64,000 nt of DNA, taken from NCBI RefSeq assembly GCF_035594125.1, contig NC_087172.1, positions 22,767,430 to 22,831,429 of the forward strand. The letters are read 5' to 3'. This DNA comes from Scylla paramamosain (taxonomy: Eukaryota > Arthropoda > Malacostraca > Decapoda > Portunidae). The notes beneath the pieces were generated by a model. The model was not told the origin of the DNA. It saw only the letters and a list, made by a program, of their open reading frames with translations, and ran no database searches. Of this stretch, positions 1-12,599 are shown in pieces. The translations under genes and the position numbers were made by a program. How positions within the stretch are numbered: the first letter of the stretch is position 1; every line of letters begins with the position of its first letter.

Positions 1-1205
1 CAAATCTATTAAGCTTCAGCTCAAGAGTGATGACATCATGTAGGAAAGAGAAGCATTTGTGGACTGTATATAACTAGATCTGATAAAAAGCTTTTGACAA
101 GGTTCCCCCATGAAAGACTTATGTGGAAACTTGAAAATATTAAGAGACTACATGGGACAAGTATAAAGTGGATGGAAAATTACTTAAAATGATGAGAAAT
201 GAGAACAGTAGCTAATGATGAAAAGTTGGTTTGGAAAACAGTAAAGAGTGGTGTGCCACAAGGGTCAGTACTATCACCAATATGGTATTGTTCATTGTTT
301 ATATAAATGATATTCTTGAAAAAATTGATAGCTACAACAGCCTATTTGCAGATAATGCTAAATTACAGAAAGAAATAAAAAGTTGCAAAGACTGTGAATA
401 TCTACAAAATGACCAATAAAATTTGTGAATGGAGCAAAAAATGGGAAGTTAAATTCGATGTAAGCAAATGTCATATGATGGAGATGTGCAGAAGTGAATA
501 GAAGACCACATTGGACATACAAGGTAGAAAACAAATATATTAAAAGGATCCAGGAAGAAAAGGATCTAGGAGTAGTAAAGCCAGATAACTTCCAACCAGA
601 GAAGCATATAGGTAGAATATGAGGAACATTTACAGATTACTATGAAACATAGTACAGCTTCTCACCTCATGAACAAAAGTAAGATGAGAAAAATAATCCC
701 TATGATAATAAGACCTAGATTGGAATATGCAGCAGTTGTGTAGTCTCTATGTAAGAAGCATGTAAACAAGCTAGGAAGAATACAAACAATAGGAACAAAA
801 ATGGTGGCAGAATTTGAGGAATTAAGCTATGAAGAAAGATTAGAAAAAATATACTTACCAATACTGGAACAAAGGAGAGAAAGAGATTTGATAACTATCT
901 ACAAGTTGGCAAACAAAATGGAAGTTGGTAATGACAAAACCATTACTAAAAGAGACAAGCAGTCATGACAGTAGAATGGGACACTCACATAAGTAGGGAA
1001 AAGAAGATGTCTGAACAACACAAAGAATAGTTTTCCACAAAGACACACTGAAGTTTGGAATGGACTAAAAGAAGATATGTATAGTTTTGGCAACAAGTGT
1101 ACACAAACTAAAGGAAAAATTAGACATGTATAGGTATGGAGATGGGACCACTTGAGTGTAGCTCGGGCCCTGTATATTACACCTAGGTAAATACACAACA
1201 CAGTG
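1..1205 (+). mobile_element. Non-LTR retrotransposon relic (RT palm to C-terminus), inactive
   Basis: Degenerate reverse transcriptase readable in mixed frames on the plus strand. Around 70-120 the text resembles the RT motif with D-x-x-K-x-F-D-K-V-P-H, broken by stops. At about 249-278 the frame gives SGVPQGSV, the classic non-LTR RT block. At 300-360 it gives YINDILEKI followed by FADNAKL, where the second catalytic aspartate of the FADD box is replaced by Asn. Downstream (420-1100) are remnants of the thumb and C-terminal region, including a W-x-G-L near 1060. The 3' end near 1165-1200 carries a tail with CCTAGGTAAATACACA, a style of LINE terminus I associate with crustacean genomes. Frameshifts and stops throughout make it a dead, 5'-truncated copy. 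The window edge cuts its upstream part. Exact clade is not resolved. Confidence 0.75.
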
Positions 1206-1379
1206 CACACCGTGCATGGCTACATGGACTTGTTTCTGACCATTATAGAGATGTTGTGTGATGTTTCAATAAGTGTGATGCCAAGAATGGAGTATTATCT
1301 GAACTAAATGTATACTATCTATGGTAAGAAATAGTGGTACAGATATTATAATAACTTTCTAATTAATTATTGATTTGAA

Positions 1380-2950
1380 AGGTTGCCTGATGGGATCCCT
1401 CCTATTGTTCTCCAAAACTGTGCCTCCGTGCTTGCACCTTGCCTAGTCAAACTCTTTCAACTCTGTCAACATCTACCTTTCCTTCTTGCTGGAAGTTTGC
1501 CTACATTCAGCCTGTTCCTAAAAAGGAAGACTGTTCTAATCCCTCAAACTACCATCCTATTGCTTTAATTTCCTGCCTACCTAAAGTTTTTGAATCAATC
1601 TTCCTCAAGAGGAAGATTCTTAAACATCTGTCACTTCACAACCTTCTATCTGATCACCGTATGGGTTCTGTCAAGGCCGCTCTACTGGTGATCTTCTGGG
1701 TTTCCTTACTGAGTCTCAGTCATCTCTTTTAGAGATTTTGGTGAACCTTTTGCTGTTGCCTTGGATATATCAAAAGCTTTTGATAGAGTGTGGCACAAAG
1801 CTTTGATTTCCAAACTACCTTCCTATGGCTTGTGTCCTTCTCTCTGTAACTTCATCTCAAGTTTCCTTTCTGACCATTCTGTTGCTGCTGTGGTAGATGG
1901 TCACTGTTTTTTCCTAAATCTATTAACAGTGGTGTTCCTCAGGATTCTGTCCTGGCACCCACTCTCTTCTTATTATTCATCAATGACCTTCTAAACCAAA
2001 CTTCTTGTCCTATCCACTCCTACACTGATGATACCATCCAGCACTTCTCCACATCTTTTTATAGACATCCAACCCTTCAAGAAGTAAACATTTCACGCAG
2101 GGAAGCCACAGAACACCTGAGTTCTGATCTTTCTAAAATTTCTGATTGGGGCAGAGCAAACTTGGTATTGTTTGTTGTCTCAAAACTCAATTCCTCCATC
2201 CATCAACTCGACACAACCTTCCAGACAACTATCCCCTCTTCTTCAGTGACACTCAACTGTCCCTCTTCTACACTGAACATCCTCGGTCTGTCCTTTACTT
2301 ATAATCTGAACTGGAAACTTCACATCTCATCTCTAGCTAAAAACAGCTTCTATGAAGTTAGGTGTTCTGAGACATCTCTGCCAGTTTTTCTCACCCACCC
2401 CCACACTGCTAACTCTGTACAAGGGCCTTATCCGTGCATGTATGGAGTATGCTTCACACGTCTGGGAGGTTCTACTATTACTGCTCTTCTAGACAGGGTG
2501 GAATCAAAAGCTTTTCGTGTCATCAACTCCTCTCTTCCAGCTGACTGTCTTCAGCCTCTGTTCATCGCTGCAATATTGCATCTCTAGCTATCTTCTACTG
2601 CAGTTTTCAAGCTAGCTGCTCTTCTGATCTTGCTAACTGCATGCCTCTCCTCCTCCTGCAGCCTTGCTGCATAAGACTTTCTTCATTCTCTCACCCCTAT
2701 TCTGTCCACCTCTCTAATGCAAGAGTTAACTGGTATTCTCAATCATTCATCCCTTTCTCTGGTAAATTCTGGAACTTCCTACCTGCTTCTGTATTTCCAC
2801 CTTCTTATGACTTGAATTCCTTCAAGAGGGAGGAGGTTTCAAGACACTTATCCTTTAATTTTTGACTACCGGTTTGGACCCTTTTCTGGAACTAGCATCA
2901 CAGTAGGCTTTTTTTTTATTGGATTTTTGTTGCCCATGGCCAGTGTCCCT
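1380..2950 (+). mobile_element. Jockey-like non-LTR retrotransposon relic (RT), A-rich tail
   Basis: A second LINE on the plus strand, split over several frames. Readable in order: the RT fingers region with P-V-P-K-K and N-Y-H-P-I-A-L (about 1500-1570); LDISKAFDRVWHKALISKLP (about 1760-1820), the first palm motif; a damaged version of the GVPQGSVL block near 1930-1960; then FINDL and SYTDDTI at about 1975-2040, so the catalytic Asp pair remains. Further on come a thumb with LNILGLSF (about 2272-2295) and a C-terminal region with LLDRVESKAFRVINSS (about 2485-2540), N-A-R-V-N, FSGKFWNFLP and YDLNSFKRE (2700-2835). The body ends near 2945 and is followed by an A/G-rich tail at 2957-3002. At least three frameshifts show it is inactive. 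Jockey-clade assignment rests on motif resemblance only. Confidence 0.8.
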
Positions 2951-2956
2951 CCTAGG

Positions 2957-3002
2957 TAAAAAAAAAAAGAAAAAAGAAAAAAGGGGGGAAGGGGGAAAAA
3001 GA
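2957..3002 (+). repeat. A-rich tail of the preceding LINE
   Basis: A-rich, then G-rich run directly after the 3' end of the Jockey-like relic, consistent with a 3' poly-A tail that has since slipped and mutated. Confidence 0.6.
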
Positions 3003-4130
3003 AATTAATTGCACTATCCTATGATCATATTGCATCAGATATTATATGAGGTTCCCAGAGCCAGAGTGATCTAAGTGCCCTTGTGGTCAAAATTACTATT
3101 TTATTGCATTGTCATCCCCAACCTTCCTAACATGACGAGAGAGAGTGCAGACATCAGAATGGACCCCACATTAGGGTCAAAATCCATCCAAGTGAAATTA
3201 TCCACAGAACCTTTTTGTCACGCTTGAGTGATAGCTATCAGTTGCTGGGGCCAGAGAGAATAACTCCCTCGCCACAGCAGCACGAGAAGAGTCAGCCAAT
3301 GACAGCTCGTGCAGTGATTCACGTGTCACACTGAGACACTTCCCCACCACGACACCCACACACTTCACACTCTCCCTCCCTCCAGCCTGCTTGCTATCCA
3401 TAAATAACAGGCTGCTATCTTAATTTTACTTTTACACAACACATAAGCCTTTCATTATTATGACGGACAACAACATACCCCTGAGGAGCCAGAAGCCACA
3501 TTCCCAGATGTTTCTAAGATTTATCTTAGTGGGCTATGAACATCTTAGTGCTGGTAATTTTTTAAAGCAAAATCATTCGCAACTAAGAACCATGGAACAT
3601 TCATAGCTATGAATGGGTCAGGGCTTTCATAGCTCACTAAGAACAACAGTTTCTCCTCAACAACAACAACAATGTGAACATATCCTTGTCTGAAAATAAA
3701 ATCAGAAAAAAAACCTGAAAGTAAGCATTAAGATGGGTTTTATTATCAATATCAAGTAGTCTTCAAACACACTGAATAGTCTTTTGCTTTGAATAAATCA
3801 TGTGTGTTTAACTGACTTGCTAGGAGAGTACTGAAATCACATTTCTGGAAATTACACTCATTAATAATCACAGCAGCAACACACATGATCCAGTGTGTGT
3901 AGCCAACACAAACTAAGGCTAATTATAGTTAACCCAAACATGACAATTGCAAATATAACTTTTTTCATTATGTTCCTTAAAAAGATAAATTAATTCTGTC
4001 AGGGCATTTTCTTTCACATTCACAAAAAAAAAAAAAAATGTAAGTACAAAAGATGAGTGTTTCTTTTCTATGATCAATATCCCTGTGATAATAAGACAAG
4101 CATAATATCTCAGGTTCAAGATACATACTC
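3003..4130. other. Unique intergenic DNA, no supported gene
   Basis: No transposon or coding motif recognised. The part from 3196 to 3410 is visibly richer in G and C than its surroundings and has a 67-codon minus-strand frame, an inverted CCAAT-type box (CATTGG) and a CACGTG E-box. It could be a promoter or first exon, but no splice sites or homology support that. A nested inverted repeat lies at 3514-3641. A short A run occurs at 4024-4038. Confidence 0.5.
3514..3641. repeat. Nested inverted repeat with central palindrome
   Basis: Outer arms CTTAGTGGGCTATGAA (3525-3540) and TTCATAGCTCACTAAG (3626-3641) are reverse complements except for one base. Between them CATTCATAGCTATGAATG (3598-3615) is a perfect 18-bp palindrome, and CTAAGAT-TT-ATCTTAG (3514-3529) is another palindrome overlapping the left arm. 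The strand could fold into a multi-stem structure. It may be a degenerate MITE, but no target-site duplication was identified. Confidence 0.55.
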
Positions 4131-5612
4131 ATAAGAATATAAGAACATAAAAAATGGAAGCTGCAAGAAACCATCAGGCATACATGTGGCAGTTCCTGTA
4201 TGAAATATACTTACCTATTTCCACCTATCAATCCCCATCCATAAATCTCTAATTTTCTCTTAAAGCTTCCTAATGACCCAGCACCAACAACCTGATTACT
4301 GAGTCCGTTCCATTCATCTACCACTCTATTTGAGAACTGATTCCTTCCTATCTCTTTTTTAAACTAAATTTTTCAAGCTTAAAACTGTTATTTGTTGTTC
4401 TATCCTGGTTACTAATCCTAAGAATTTTGCTTACATCCCCTGTGTTGTAACCCTTATAGCATTTAAAGACTTCTATCAGGTCCCCTCTTAACCTACATCT
4501 CTCTTAATGTAAATTTAACAGCTTCAATCTCTCTTTGTAAGGAATACTCCTCACTCCTTGTATCCTTTTAGCCATTCTCCTTTGTATTGATTCTAAAAGA
4601 CCTATATACTTCCTGTAATATGGGGGACCAGAACTGCACAGCATAATATAGATGAGGTCTGACCAGCACCAAATATAACTTTAATATTACTTCGGGACTT
4701 CTACTTTTAACATTCTTAAAAATAAATCCTAATATCCTATTTGCCGTTTCTGGCCTCTATGCATTGCTTTCTTATATGGAATTTAGAGCTAACTATAAAT
4801 TCTAAATCTTTTTTGTACCCTAAACCTACCAGAGGTTCATTGTTTATTGTGTACCTTCTGTGTGGATTTCCTCTACTTATGCTAAGTACTTTACATTTTT
4901 TTATATTAAACTGCATTTGCCATCTGTCTGTCCATTCGTTCATCCTATCCAAATCTGCCTGCAAGGGAATGGCATCCAATTCTAATCTAATTAATCTACC
5001 TATCTTCGTGTCATCCTCAAATTTACTAACGTCACAACTAATTCAACTATCCAAGTCACTGATGTATATTAAAAACATCAATGGCCCTTATACTGATCCC
5101 TGTGGCACCCCACTAATTACTTAATCCCACTCCGATTTAGAGCTGTTTATTATGACTCTGTCGCCTGTCACTTAGCCACAACCTTATCCACCCTAACACC
5201 TTCCCATCTATTCCGTGTGCCCTAACCTTTCTCAGGAGCCTCTGATGGGGTACCTTGTCAAACACTTCACTGAAGTCCAGATATAGGATGTCATAACTAT
5301 CAGCATTATCTCCTGCCATGTAAACTTTACAGTAAAATCTTGACAAGTTTGTCAGGTAAGACTTCCCCTTTGTGAAGCTATGCTGTGACCAATTTATCAA
5401 GTTATGTTTGTCTAAATGTTCCCTAATGTTCTTTACTATTACAGACTTCATTATTTTATCTACAACAGAAGTTAAGCTTAAATCTCCTTTCTTAAAGCTT
5501 AAACTTGCCTCCACATTACCGGTATCTCAAGTGATTTCCTAAAGGCAGAAACTAACAGTTCACTAATAACTTCTTTGCATTCCTTAAGTACTCTGGGATA
5601 TGAACTGTTCAT
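4131..5612 (-). mobile_element. CR1/L2-like LINE fragment, copy 1 (RT to 3' end)
   Basis: Minus-strand LINE. Reading from 5612 down: SYPRVLKE and LLVSAFRKSL (before the RT fingers); FKKGD and LTSVVDKI; DILYLDFSEVFDKVPHQRLL (about 5230-5290), which is RT motif A; GWIRLWLSDRRQ; then, in the next readable frame, ADLDRMNEWTDRWQMQFNIK with KCKVLS (4820-4970). The FADD-type box region lies around 5000-5030 but is mutated and frameshifted. The 3' end (4131-4150) reads on the minus strand as an 8-bp tandem TTATGTTC, a short-repeat terminus like that of CR1/L2-type elements. The same family recurs at 26951-28606 and 55481-57152. This copy keeps the RT fingers that those two lack. It is 5'-truncated at about 5612 and inactive. 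Confidence 0.85.
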
Positions 5613-6245
5613 GTTGACAAGTAGTTGGGTTTAGGAAGGGGGATAAAAACCCAGGGAGGAGTTAGGATTCTTTTAATCTCTAACATTTTGGCTGAATAGC
5701 CATCCTCAGAGAGACTGATTTACATGAGTGAAAACACACTATTTATAACAACATACAAAATTTTCTCATTTGACATTCGTACAGAGTATTGCCATCCTGG
5801 CGTGTACCTCACCTAATTTTATTTTCCTAGTCAAGTGGCATTATCCGCCTACGTGACGAGCCTTTACTGGGGATTTTCCTTGTACCTGACCTGAGGGCCA
5901 ATCTGGCGGAATTACCCGCCCACCTGATAAAACCTTCTCTGTGGTTAATGACTCCCCTAGTTGTTATGAGGGCTGCCTCTATAGCTTTTCTTATTCTTTT
6001 CTTCAATCCAACTTTAATTTCTTAGCCTCTTCCCATTTTGGTAGGTGTTTACATTTTTCTATGTGCAATACAAGGGAGTTTGATGTGTTGCATTTTAAAA
6101 CATCTTTCCTATGCTCTGCTATTCTTGTTTTAAGTCCCCTGCCTGTTTCTCCTATGTACTGCTTTGTACAACCTTTGCATGGTATGCTGTACACTACGCT
6201 GTTATTATTAACAAGTGAATGAATGTCCAATAAGGACGATTTCAT
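5613..6245 (-). mobile_element. Penelope-like element 3' part: GIY-YIG endonuclease domain
   Basis: An open minus-strand frame (80 codons, 6245 to 6003) reads VVYSIPCKGC then KQYIGETGRGLKTRIAEH. This matches the GIY-YIG nuclease module of Penelope-like elements: a modified GIY (VYSI), a paired-cysteine segment (C-x-x-C), YIGETGR and a following R-I-x-E-H. Further down is an H-I-E-K-C-K-H stretch, a likely part of the Cys/His region found in these elements. The 3' flank (5613-6000) is non-coding and contains a segment near 5680-5710 resembling the untranslated region common after these domains. The RT part is missing from this strand and lies in opposite orientation just to the right. Inactive by truncation. 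Confidence 0.8.
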
Positions 6246-6640
6246 TCACTACCTTTCAGCCCACAGCATGAGAGTCAAATCTGATGTGATTATTGGTTTT
6301 TACTTAAGAGCGTTCAGAATTTGCAGCAACAACTTCCTAGAGCAAGAAATATGATATATCATATCAACTTTCAAAAAGCTGGGTTATCCTGAAGGGCTCC
6401 TTGTTAGGCTTAAGAATAAGGCAAAGAAAATAACAACTGAAAACAAAGAGAATAAAGATCTCTGTACAACCAGCAAAAGAGAGAGTTATACATGTGTACC
6501 AAATTCGGACAAGGCTTCCATAATTAATAAATATTTGTCTAGAACAGGATTAAAAATAGCAACATTAGCCACTCCAAAGATGTGGTCTATGGGTCTGGTG
6601 CAGCAGCCAAGCCTCCTTCCTCTGGCCACAGCTTCTCTGC
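6246..6640 (+). mobile_element. Penelope-like element RT C-terminal (thumb/linker) part, inverted relative to its GIY-YIG
   Basis: From about 6262 the plus strand reads HSMRVKSDVIIGFYLRAFRI, then CSNNFLEQEI, one TGA stop near 6352, then STFKKLGYPEGLL and later VPNSDKASIINKYLSRTGLK. This corresponds to the thumb/linker that lies between RT and GIY-YIG in Penelope-like elements (L-R-A-x-R-I-C and the Y-P block). In an intact element the GIY-YIG would follow on the same strand; here it begins at 6245 on the opposite strand. The two pieces are probably halves of one rearranged insertion, although two separate insertions cannot be excluded. Right boundary is approximate. Confidence 0.7.
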
Positions 6641-6683
6641 CAGATCTCCAACTCTTAGCCAGACACTTTGACTGGAAATTCAG

Positions 6684-7010
6684 AAATCTGGTCATACAGC
6701 AGCTCCTGGCCATGCCTCAGACCATACTCACCTCAGCACTACACCACCTGTTATTACTGCCTTTGTGTCCTCAAAATTATCTCACATTTCCCCTTCCCCA
6801 TTAGTCCATTCCTCATCATTCTCTGCACCATCACCTTTTTTCTCCTCATCCTTCTCACCTTCTGCTCACTCATCATCTCCCCCACAACCATCACTCCCTC
6901 CTGCCTCTCCATTTACTCATCCTGAAGCCATATTTGCCATGCACCAAACTTCTGCCACAGTTCACCCTGCTGATCCCAGCCAATTTATCATCAAGGACTC
7001 CACTTTCCAG
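6684..7010 (+). CDS. Candidate host exon, Ser/Pro-rich (unrecognised protein)
   Basis: An open frame runs from 6672 without stops to 7028. It encodes a Ser/Pro-rich stretch (repeated S-P and S-S-S runs, then a P-P-Q-P-S-L-P-P segment) ending in DPSQFIIKDSTFQ. A consensus-like donor, CAG|GTTAGT, lies at 7010/7011 and leaves the frame in phase 0. A possible acceptor is the AG at 6682-6683 (ATTCAG|AAATCTGG), but its pyrimidine tract is weak. The Ser/Pro stretch plus the donor look like real low-complexity coding sequence, but low-complexity CT-rich DNA could produce this by chance. The donor lies only 20 bp before a long (CT)n tract, which would be intronic. No family recognised. Confidence 0.35.
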
Positions 7011-7025
7011 GTTAGTAGGTATTTG

Positions 7026-7030
<5 letters not shown>

Positions 7031-7114
<84 letters not shown>
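7031..7114 (+). repeat. (TC)n microsatellite
   Basis: Uninterrupted TC dinucleotide tract of about 84 bp. It pairs in reverse-complement sense with the (GA)n tract at 7268-7390. Confidence 0.97.
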
Positions 7115-7118
<4 letters not shown>

Positions 7119-7264
7119 AAAATGGTAATTTAGATTTGGGTCAATCTGTGAAAATACAAATAAGAAACAAATGCAAACACACACAAATGTACAAATTTGA
7201 TTTTGGCTACCTTCTGTTCATTCATCTCCCTTTCCCCTTGTTTCTCCACCTTTTTTATTTTTTG

Positions 7265-9290
<2,026 letters not shown>

Positions 9291-9544
9291 GATCCTCTTC
9301 CTTGAAGCCCTCAAAAATACCTGTATGTGTGTGTGTGTTAACCTAGTTGATTACACTTATCTAGTTGTGACATACAGAAAAATACTGTTCCATCATTACA
9401 GTGCATGTGTCAAGGCTGAAGGAAGGACTTGGATAGTGAATGTGATAGTGTGGGTGATTGGGCCACTCAGGAAAAATTATACGATCAATCATACAAAAGT
9501 GTGATGCATGCTTCAAGTGCCAATGAAGAGCATTATGAAGACAA

Positions 9545-9547
<3 letters not shown>
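9291..9547. other. Short unassigned stretch with (GT)n and LINE-tail-like fragment
   Basis: A (GT)n run at about 9325-9339 is followed by AACCTAGTTGATTACACTTA. This resembles the reverse complement of the 3' terminus of the LINE at 1-1205 (TAGGTAAATACACA-type tail), so it may be a tiny 3' scrap of that family. Nothing else recognised. Confidence 0.35.

Positions 9548-9607
<60 letters not shown>
9548..9607 (+). repeat. (TA)n microsatellite
   Basis: Uninterrupted TA tract of about 60 bp followed by a short CA run. Confidence 0.97.
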
Positions 9608-9615
<8 letters not shown>

Positions 9616-9619
9616 TTGT

Positions 9620-10290
9620 ATAGGTCTTCTTGATAGCTTGTTTTGCAGGGAAACTCCAGTTTCCTTCAACTTTATTCTTTCGTCAGTTGCTGTTTTGCCT
9701 ATTTCTGCAGGCAGCTTCAAGCTAGAAAAAACAATAAAATACTATGTAAAAGTTGTATAAAATTCACATCATATGACACTACACACAAAAAACAAAACAC
9801 TACAAGCACCAAGATTATAAACTGGATTGACAGAAAACAATAAGTATCCACACACATCTTGCCTGTATGGCAATGAGAGAGGGACTGAAAAAGTTGGGTT
9901 CCTAACACTATGATAATGGTATTGGAACGGGCCTCCGAAACATTATCTTACAATATGTGATTGACTTGATGTTAAGTTATTATTCAGTACTGGATTTATG
10001 TGTTTAATATATATTGCCTCTAATAATTTTGTATCCATATTGGACTCTGTCTTGTGTAGTATTCTAAAAACTTTGTCACAAAAAGGGATGATCATGTTCA
10101 TGTGAATGGGGACTTATTGCTGAAAATGATGGAACAGCTGGTTGATTATTAGTTCAAGGAGAAATACCTTTATGTTCAGCAATTCTATGTGCAAGGTTAT
10201 GTCTAGTCTCATAAAGTTTGGTGGCATCCCTACTTCCTTGATGCCATTTTCCTATCGTTCTATGCCAATAGAATGGAATACATCTACAAC
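9620..10290 (-). mobile_element. Second Penelope-like element 3' end (GIY-YIG remnant)
   Basis: On the minus strand from about 10229 downward a frame reads DATKLYETRHNLAHRIAEHK, then G-I-S-P, a stop, and S-H-E-H-D-H-P-F-F with a later YTRQSPIWIQNY. The R-I-A-E-H-K-G block and the following H-x-x-x-x-D-H-P are characteristic of the C-terminal half of GIY-YIG domains in Penelope-like or related elements. The catalytic GIY and YIG halves are not preserved. The interval down to 9620 looks like the element's 3' untranslated part. Several in-frame stops show it is dead. It differs in sequence from the Penelope pieces at 5613-6640, so it is a separate insertion. Confidence 0.6.
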
Positions 10291-10462
10291 AAATAAGAGA
10301 TAGCATATATCAGCGTTCCCTCACATATTCATGGTTTTGCATATTTGCAGAGTTTTCCCTAACCTAACCTAACTAATGGGGAGTTTTCAGAGTTGCCAGG
10401 TGTCACCACCAGCTCAGTCTTTCAGTCCAAAGAGCCCAAATTATTCTTTCAGTTATAAATTA

Positions 10463-10745
<283 letters not shown>

Positions 10746-11000
10746 TACATATCAACTTATTCCCCTTTTATTATATAGTGCACTGTATTTTAATTAAAAT
10801 ATCATGTACTATACATATAATAACTGTTTTTTATTGTCTTAAAGTGAATTGCTTAGTAAATGTGAGATGCATAGTTTAAGGTTTAAACTATAAATATAGG
10901 TAGTTCTGATCCTTATAAGAATGGTTTCCCATATTCACAGATTTTAATTATTTGCAGGAGGCTCTGGAATGTAACTCCCACAGATGGCAAGGAAACACTG

Positions 11001-11221
11001 CATATCTTCCCTCCCACAACAGCGATGCACTTAATGAATTGGGCCGAGATAATTAGTGAAAGCTTTCTGTGTTAAAGAGATGCAGCTAGTGAGCCAATAT
11101 ACATATATACTGATCGTTCATTTAATCCTTTATGTCATAAAACTTCTCTGAAAAAATCTAGTGAATAATTTTTCCTCTATCACTGCACTGTCCTTGATCT
11201 AAATTACATATTAAAACTACA
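11001..11221. other. Unassigned spacer
   Basis: Nothing recognised between the MITE end and the SINE-like fragment. Confidence 0.5.
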
Positions 11222-11259
11222 CATGATAGTGTAATGATCAGTATGCTTGGCTCACAAAC

Positions 11260-11262
<3 letters not shown>
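11222..11262 (+). mobile_element. Possible tRNA-derived SINE head fragment
   Basis: ATAGTGTAATGATCAGTATG followed by CTTGGCTCACAAACC resembles the D-arm (box A) to anticodon region of a tRNA-derived SINE. The box B half is missing because a (TA)n tract begins immediately after. Short and weak. Confidence 0.3.

Positions 11263-11354
<92 letters not shown>
11263..11354 (+). repeat. (TA)n microsatellite flanked by an 11-bp direct repeat
   Basis: About 92 bp of pure TA. TATGCTTGGCT occurs on both sides (11242-11252 and 11352-11362), so the tract may have grown between, or been bracketed by, a small duplication. Confidence 0.95.
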
Positions 11355-11356
<2 letters not shown>

Positions 11357-11711
11357 TTGGCTTTGTCTCCAAACTCTCCCCCATAGAGAGACTGTATTAA
11401 CCTGCAGAAATAAAGCTATCATTCAGGGAAACTGGTTTGTTTGCCAAACAAACATTACATTGCTGAATATTCTGTGGCACCAAATGCTTTGTCAGGAATT
11501 GTGGCAATGATATTTCAATCCTTGTCTTTGCATCCTACAATTTGTATGCTGAACATAAACCTTATCAACAAGTTTCTTGAGCTTCATATACTTTTATACA
11601 TATTACACAAAGTCCATGATAACTGAAAAAACTATGCAAATAATGCAATGTAGCAGTAGCATCAAGGTAACACCAGTCTGCTACTAGTACTGCTGCTATC
11701 CACCTTCTGAC
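11355..11711. other. Unassigned, possibly intronic DNA
   Basis: No recognised repeat or gene. A 61-codon plus-strand frame (11441-11626) has no supporting features. Confidence 0.4.
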
Positions 11712-11861
11712 CTGCTCAGATGAAGCAGAAGCATTGTCCTCTTCAAAAGAATCCTCAGCCACCACACCAGACCGCTCATTGTTGTGGTAGTGTTGGGAGT
11801 AGAAGTTGGGGTAGTGGACAGGAGGAATGACACTGCCCTCACTCTGTGTTGAAAATATATG
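11712..11861 (-). CDS. Candidate host exon, minus strand (unrecognised protein)
   Basis: Exactly 150 bp, 50 codons, phase 0 at both ends. On the minus strand it starts after TTATGGCAG (acceptor preceded by TTTCTCCATC) and ends at GAGCAG|GTCAGA (donor). The peptide begins HIFSTQSEG and contains a Tyr/His-rich VHYPNFYSQHYHNNERSG stretch, then an acidic/Ser-rich AEDSFEEDNASASSEQ end. An alternative acceptor 18 bp downstream (TTTTCAACACAG) would give a 44-codon exon, also in phase 0. The frame stays open well beyond both sites (11915-11565), so openness alone is not proof; the mixed composition and matching splice phases are the main support. A weaker plus-strand frame also crosses part of it. 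Confidence 0.4.
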
Positions 11862-12457
11862 CTGCCATAAGATGGAGAAAATACTGAATCTGATACTGAA
11901 AGAAATAAAGAACAAAATTGTTTACAAAAATTTTATCATAATTGTTTATAATATCAAGCAAATCTACAGAACATAGGACAACTCTACAACAAGCAGGCTC
12001 CAGGCTCCAGGCTGGCAAGCTTGAATAGTCTACACATCATATAAACTTTTGACTGAATAAAGATTCAGATGGATCCATGCTATTTTACAGGTTTTAAGCT
12101 TTTAACAATGATACAAGTTCCCCATCAAAGGAACAACAAACTAAAGTCAAGTATGCGATCTCCTTCACTTTGTGTGCCTTCTTGTTTCAGTAAAATAATG
12201 CTCAGCTTCATTTATCCAATTTTCATGGTCTAAACGAAACCTTTCTTATCAAAGATAATATAAGTTGTGGGATTTAGTTCACAATCAAATCAACATTTCT
12301 CTATTTTACCTACATCTGACATCTCTATTTATATGAATTTTTCAACAGCTACCCACCAACCAAGAGAAGAGTGCTGTGGAGATCTCCATCACCCACAATA
12401 AGTCCCTGAAATGCCTAAATAAACTTGGGATTCATGTCAAAAAAAAACAAAACTCAC
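11862..12457. other. Possible intron or spacer
   Basis: No repeat family recognised. Contains a small tandem CAGGCTC (about 11995-12015). If the two minus-strand exon candidates belong to one gene, this is the intron between them, and the phases agree (0 to 0). Confidence 0.35.
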
Positions 12458-12599
12458 TGGGACATAGTACACATTTGCAAGAGTCCAAGGCAAGACTATC
12501 CCACCATCTGTGTACCATGGAGTGTTCCCAACAACTGGAGTTACCCACAACTGAGCTGCACTTGGTGCCAATAACCACTCATTCTCAGATATCCAACTC
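12458..12599 (-). CDS. Candidate host exon, minus strand (unrecognised protein, Trp-rich)
   Basis: A 142-bp stretch opening after the acceptor TTGTTTAG and closing at GTCCCA|GTGAGT, a consensus-like donor. Entry is phase 2, exit phase 0. The peptide includes SWISENEWLLAPSAAQLWVT and ends in LPWTLANVYYVP, with five tryptophans in 47 residues. Its exit phase matches the entry phase of the candidate exon at 11712-11861, about 600 bp downstream on the same strand. A plus-strand frame (12376-12603) also covers it, and I cannot exclude that one. No family recognised. Confidence 0.33.

Noticed and set aside
3198..3401. 67-codon minus-strand frame in a GC-richer patch
   Set aside because: No splice sites, homology or domain recognised; the patch is described as unique DNA only.
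10358..10372. Three CCTAA units resembling the arthropod telomere repeat
   Set aside because: Only 15 bp, and they lie within the outer Tigger-like MITE, so this is not an interstitial telomere.
11222..11262. A functional tRNA gene
   Set aside because: Only the D-arm/anticodon-like part is present and no box B or acceptor stem follows; at best a SINE fragment.
12361..12405. A 45-bp minus-strand exon between the two exon candidates
   Set aside because: It would leave an intron of only about 52 bp to the upstream donor, and several donor choices are equally poor.
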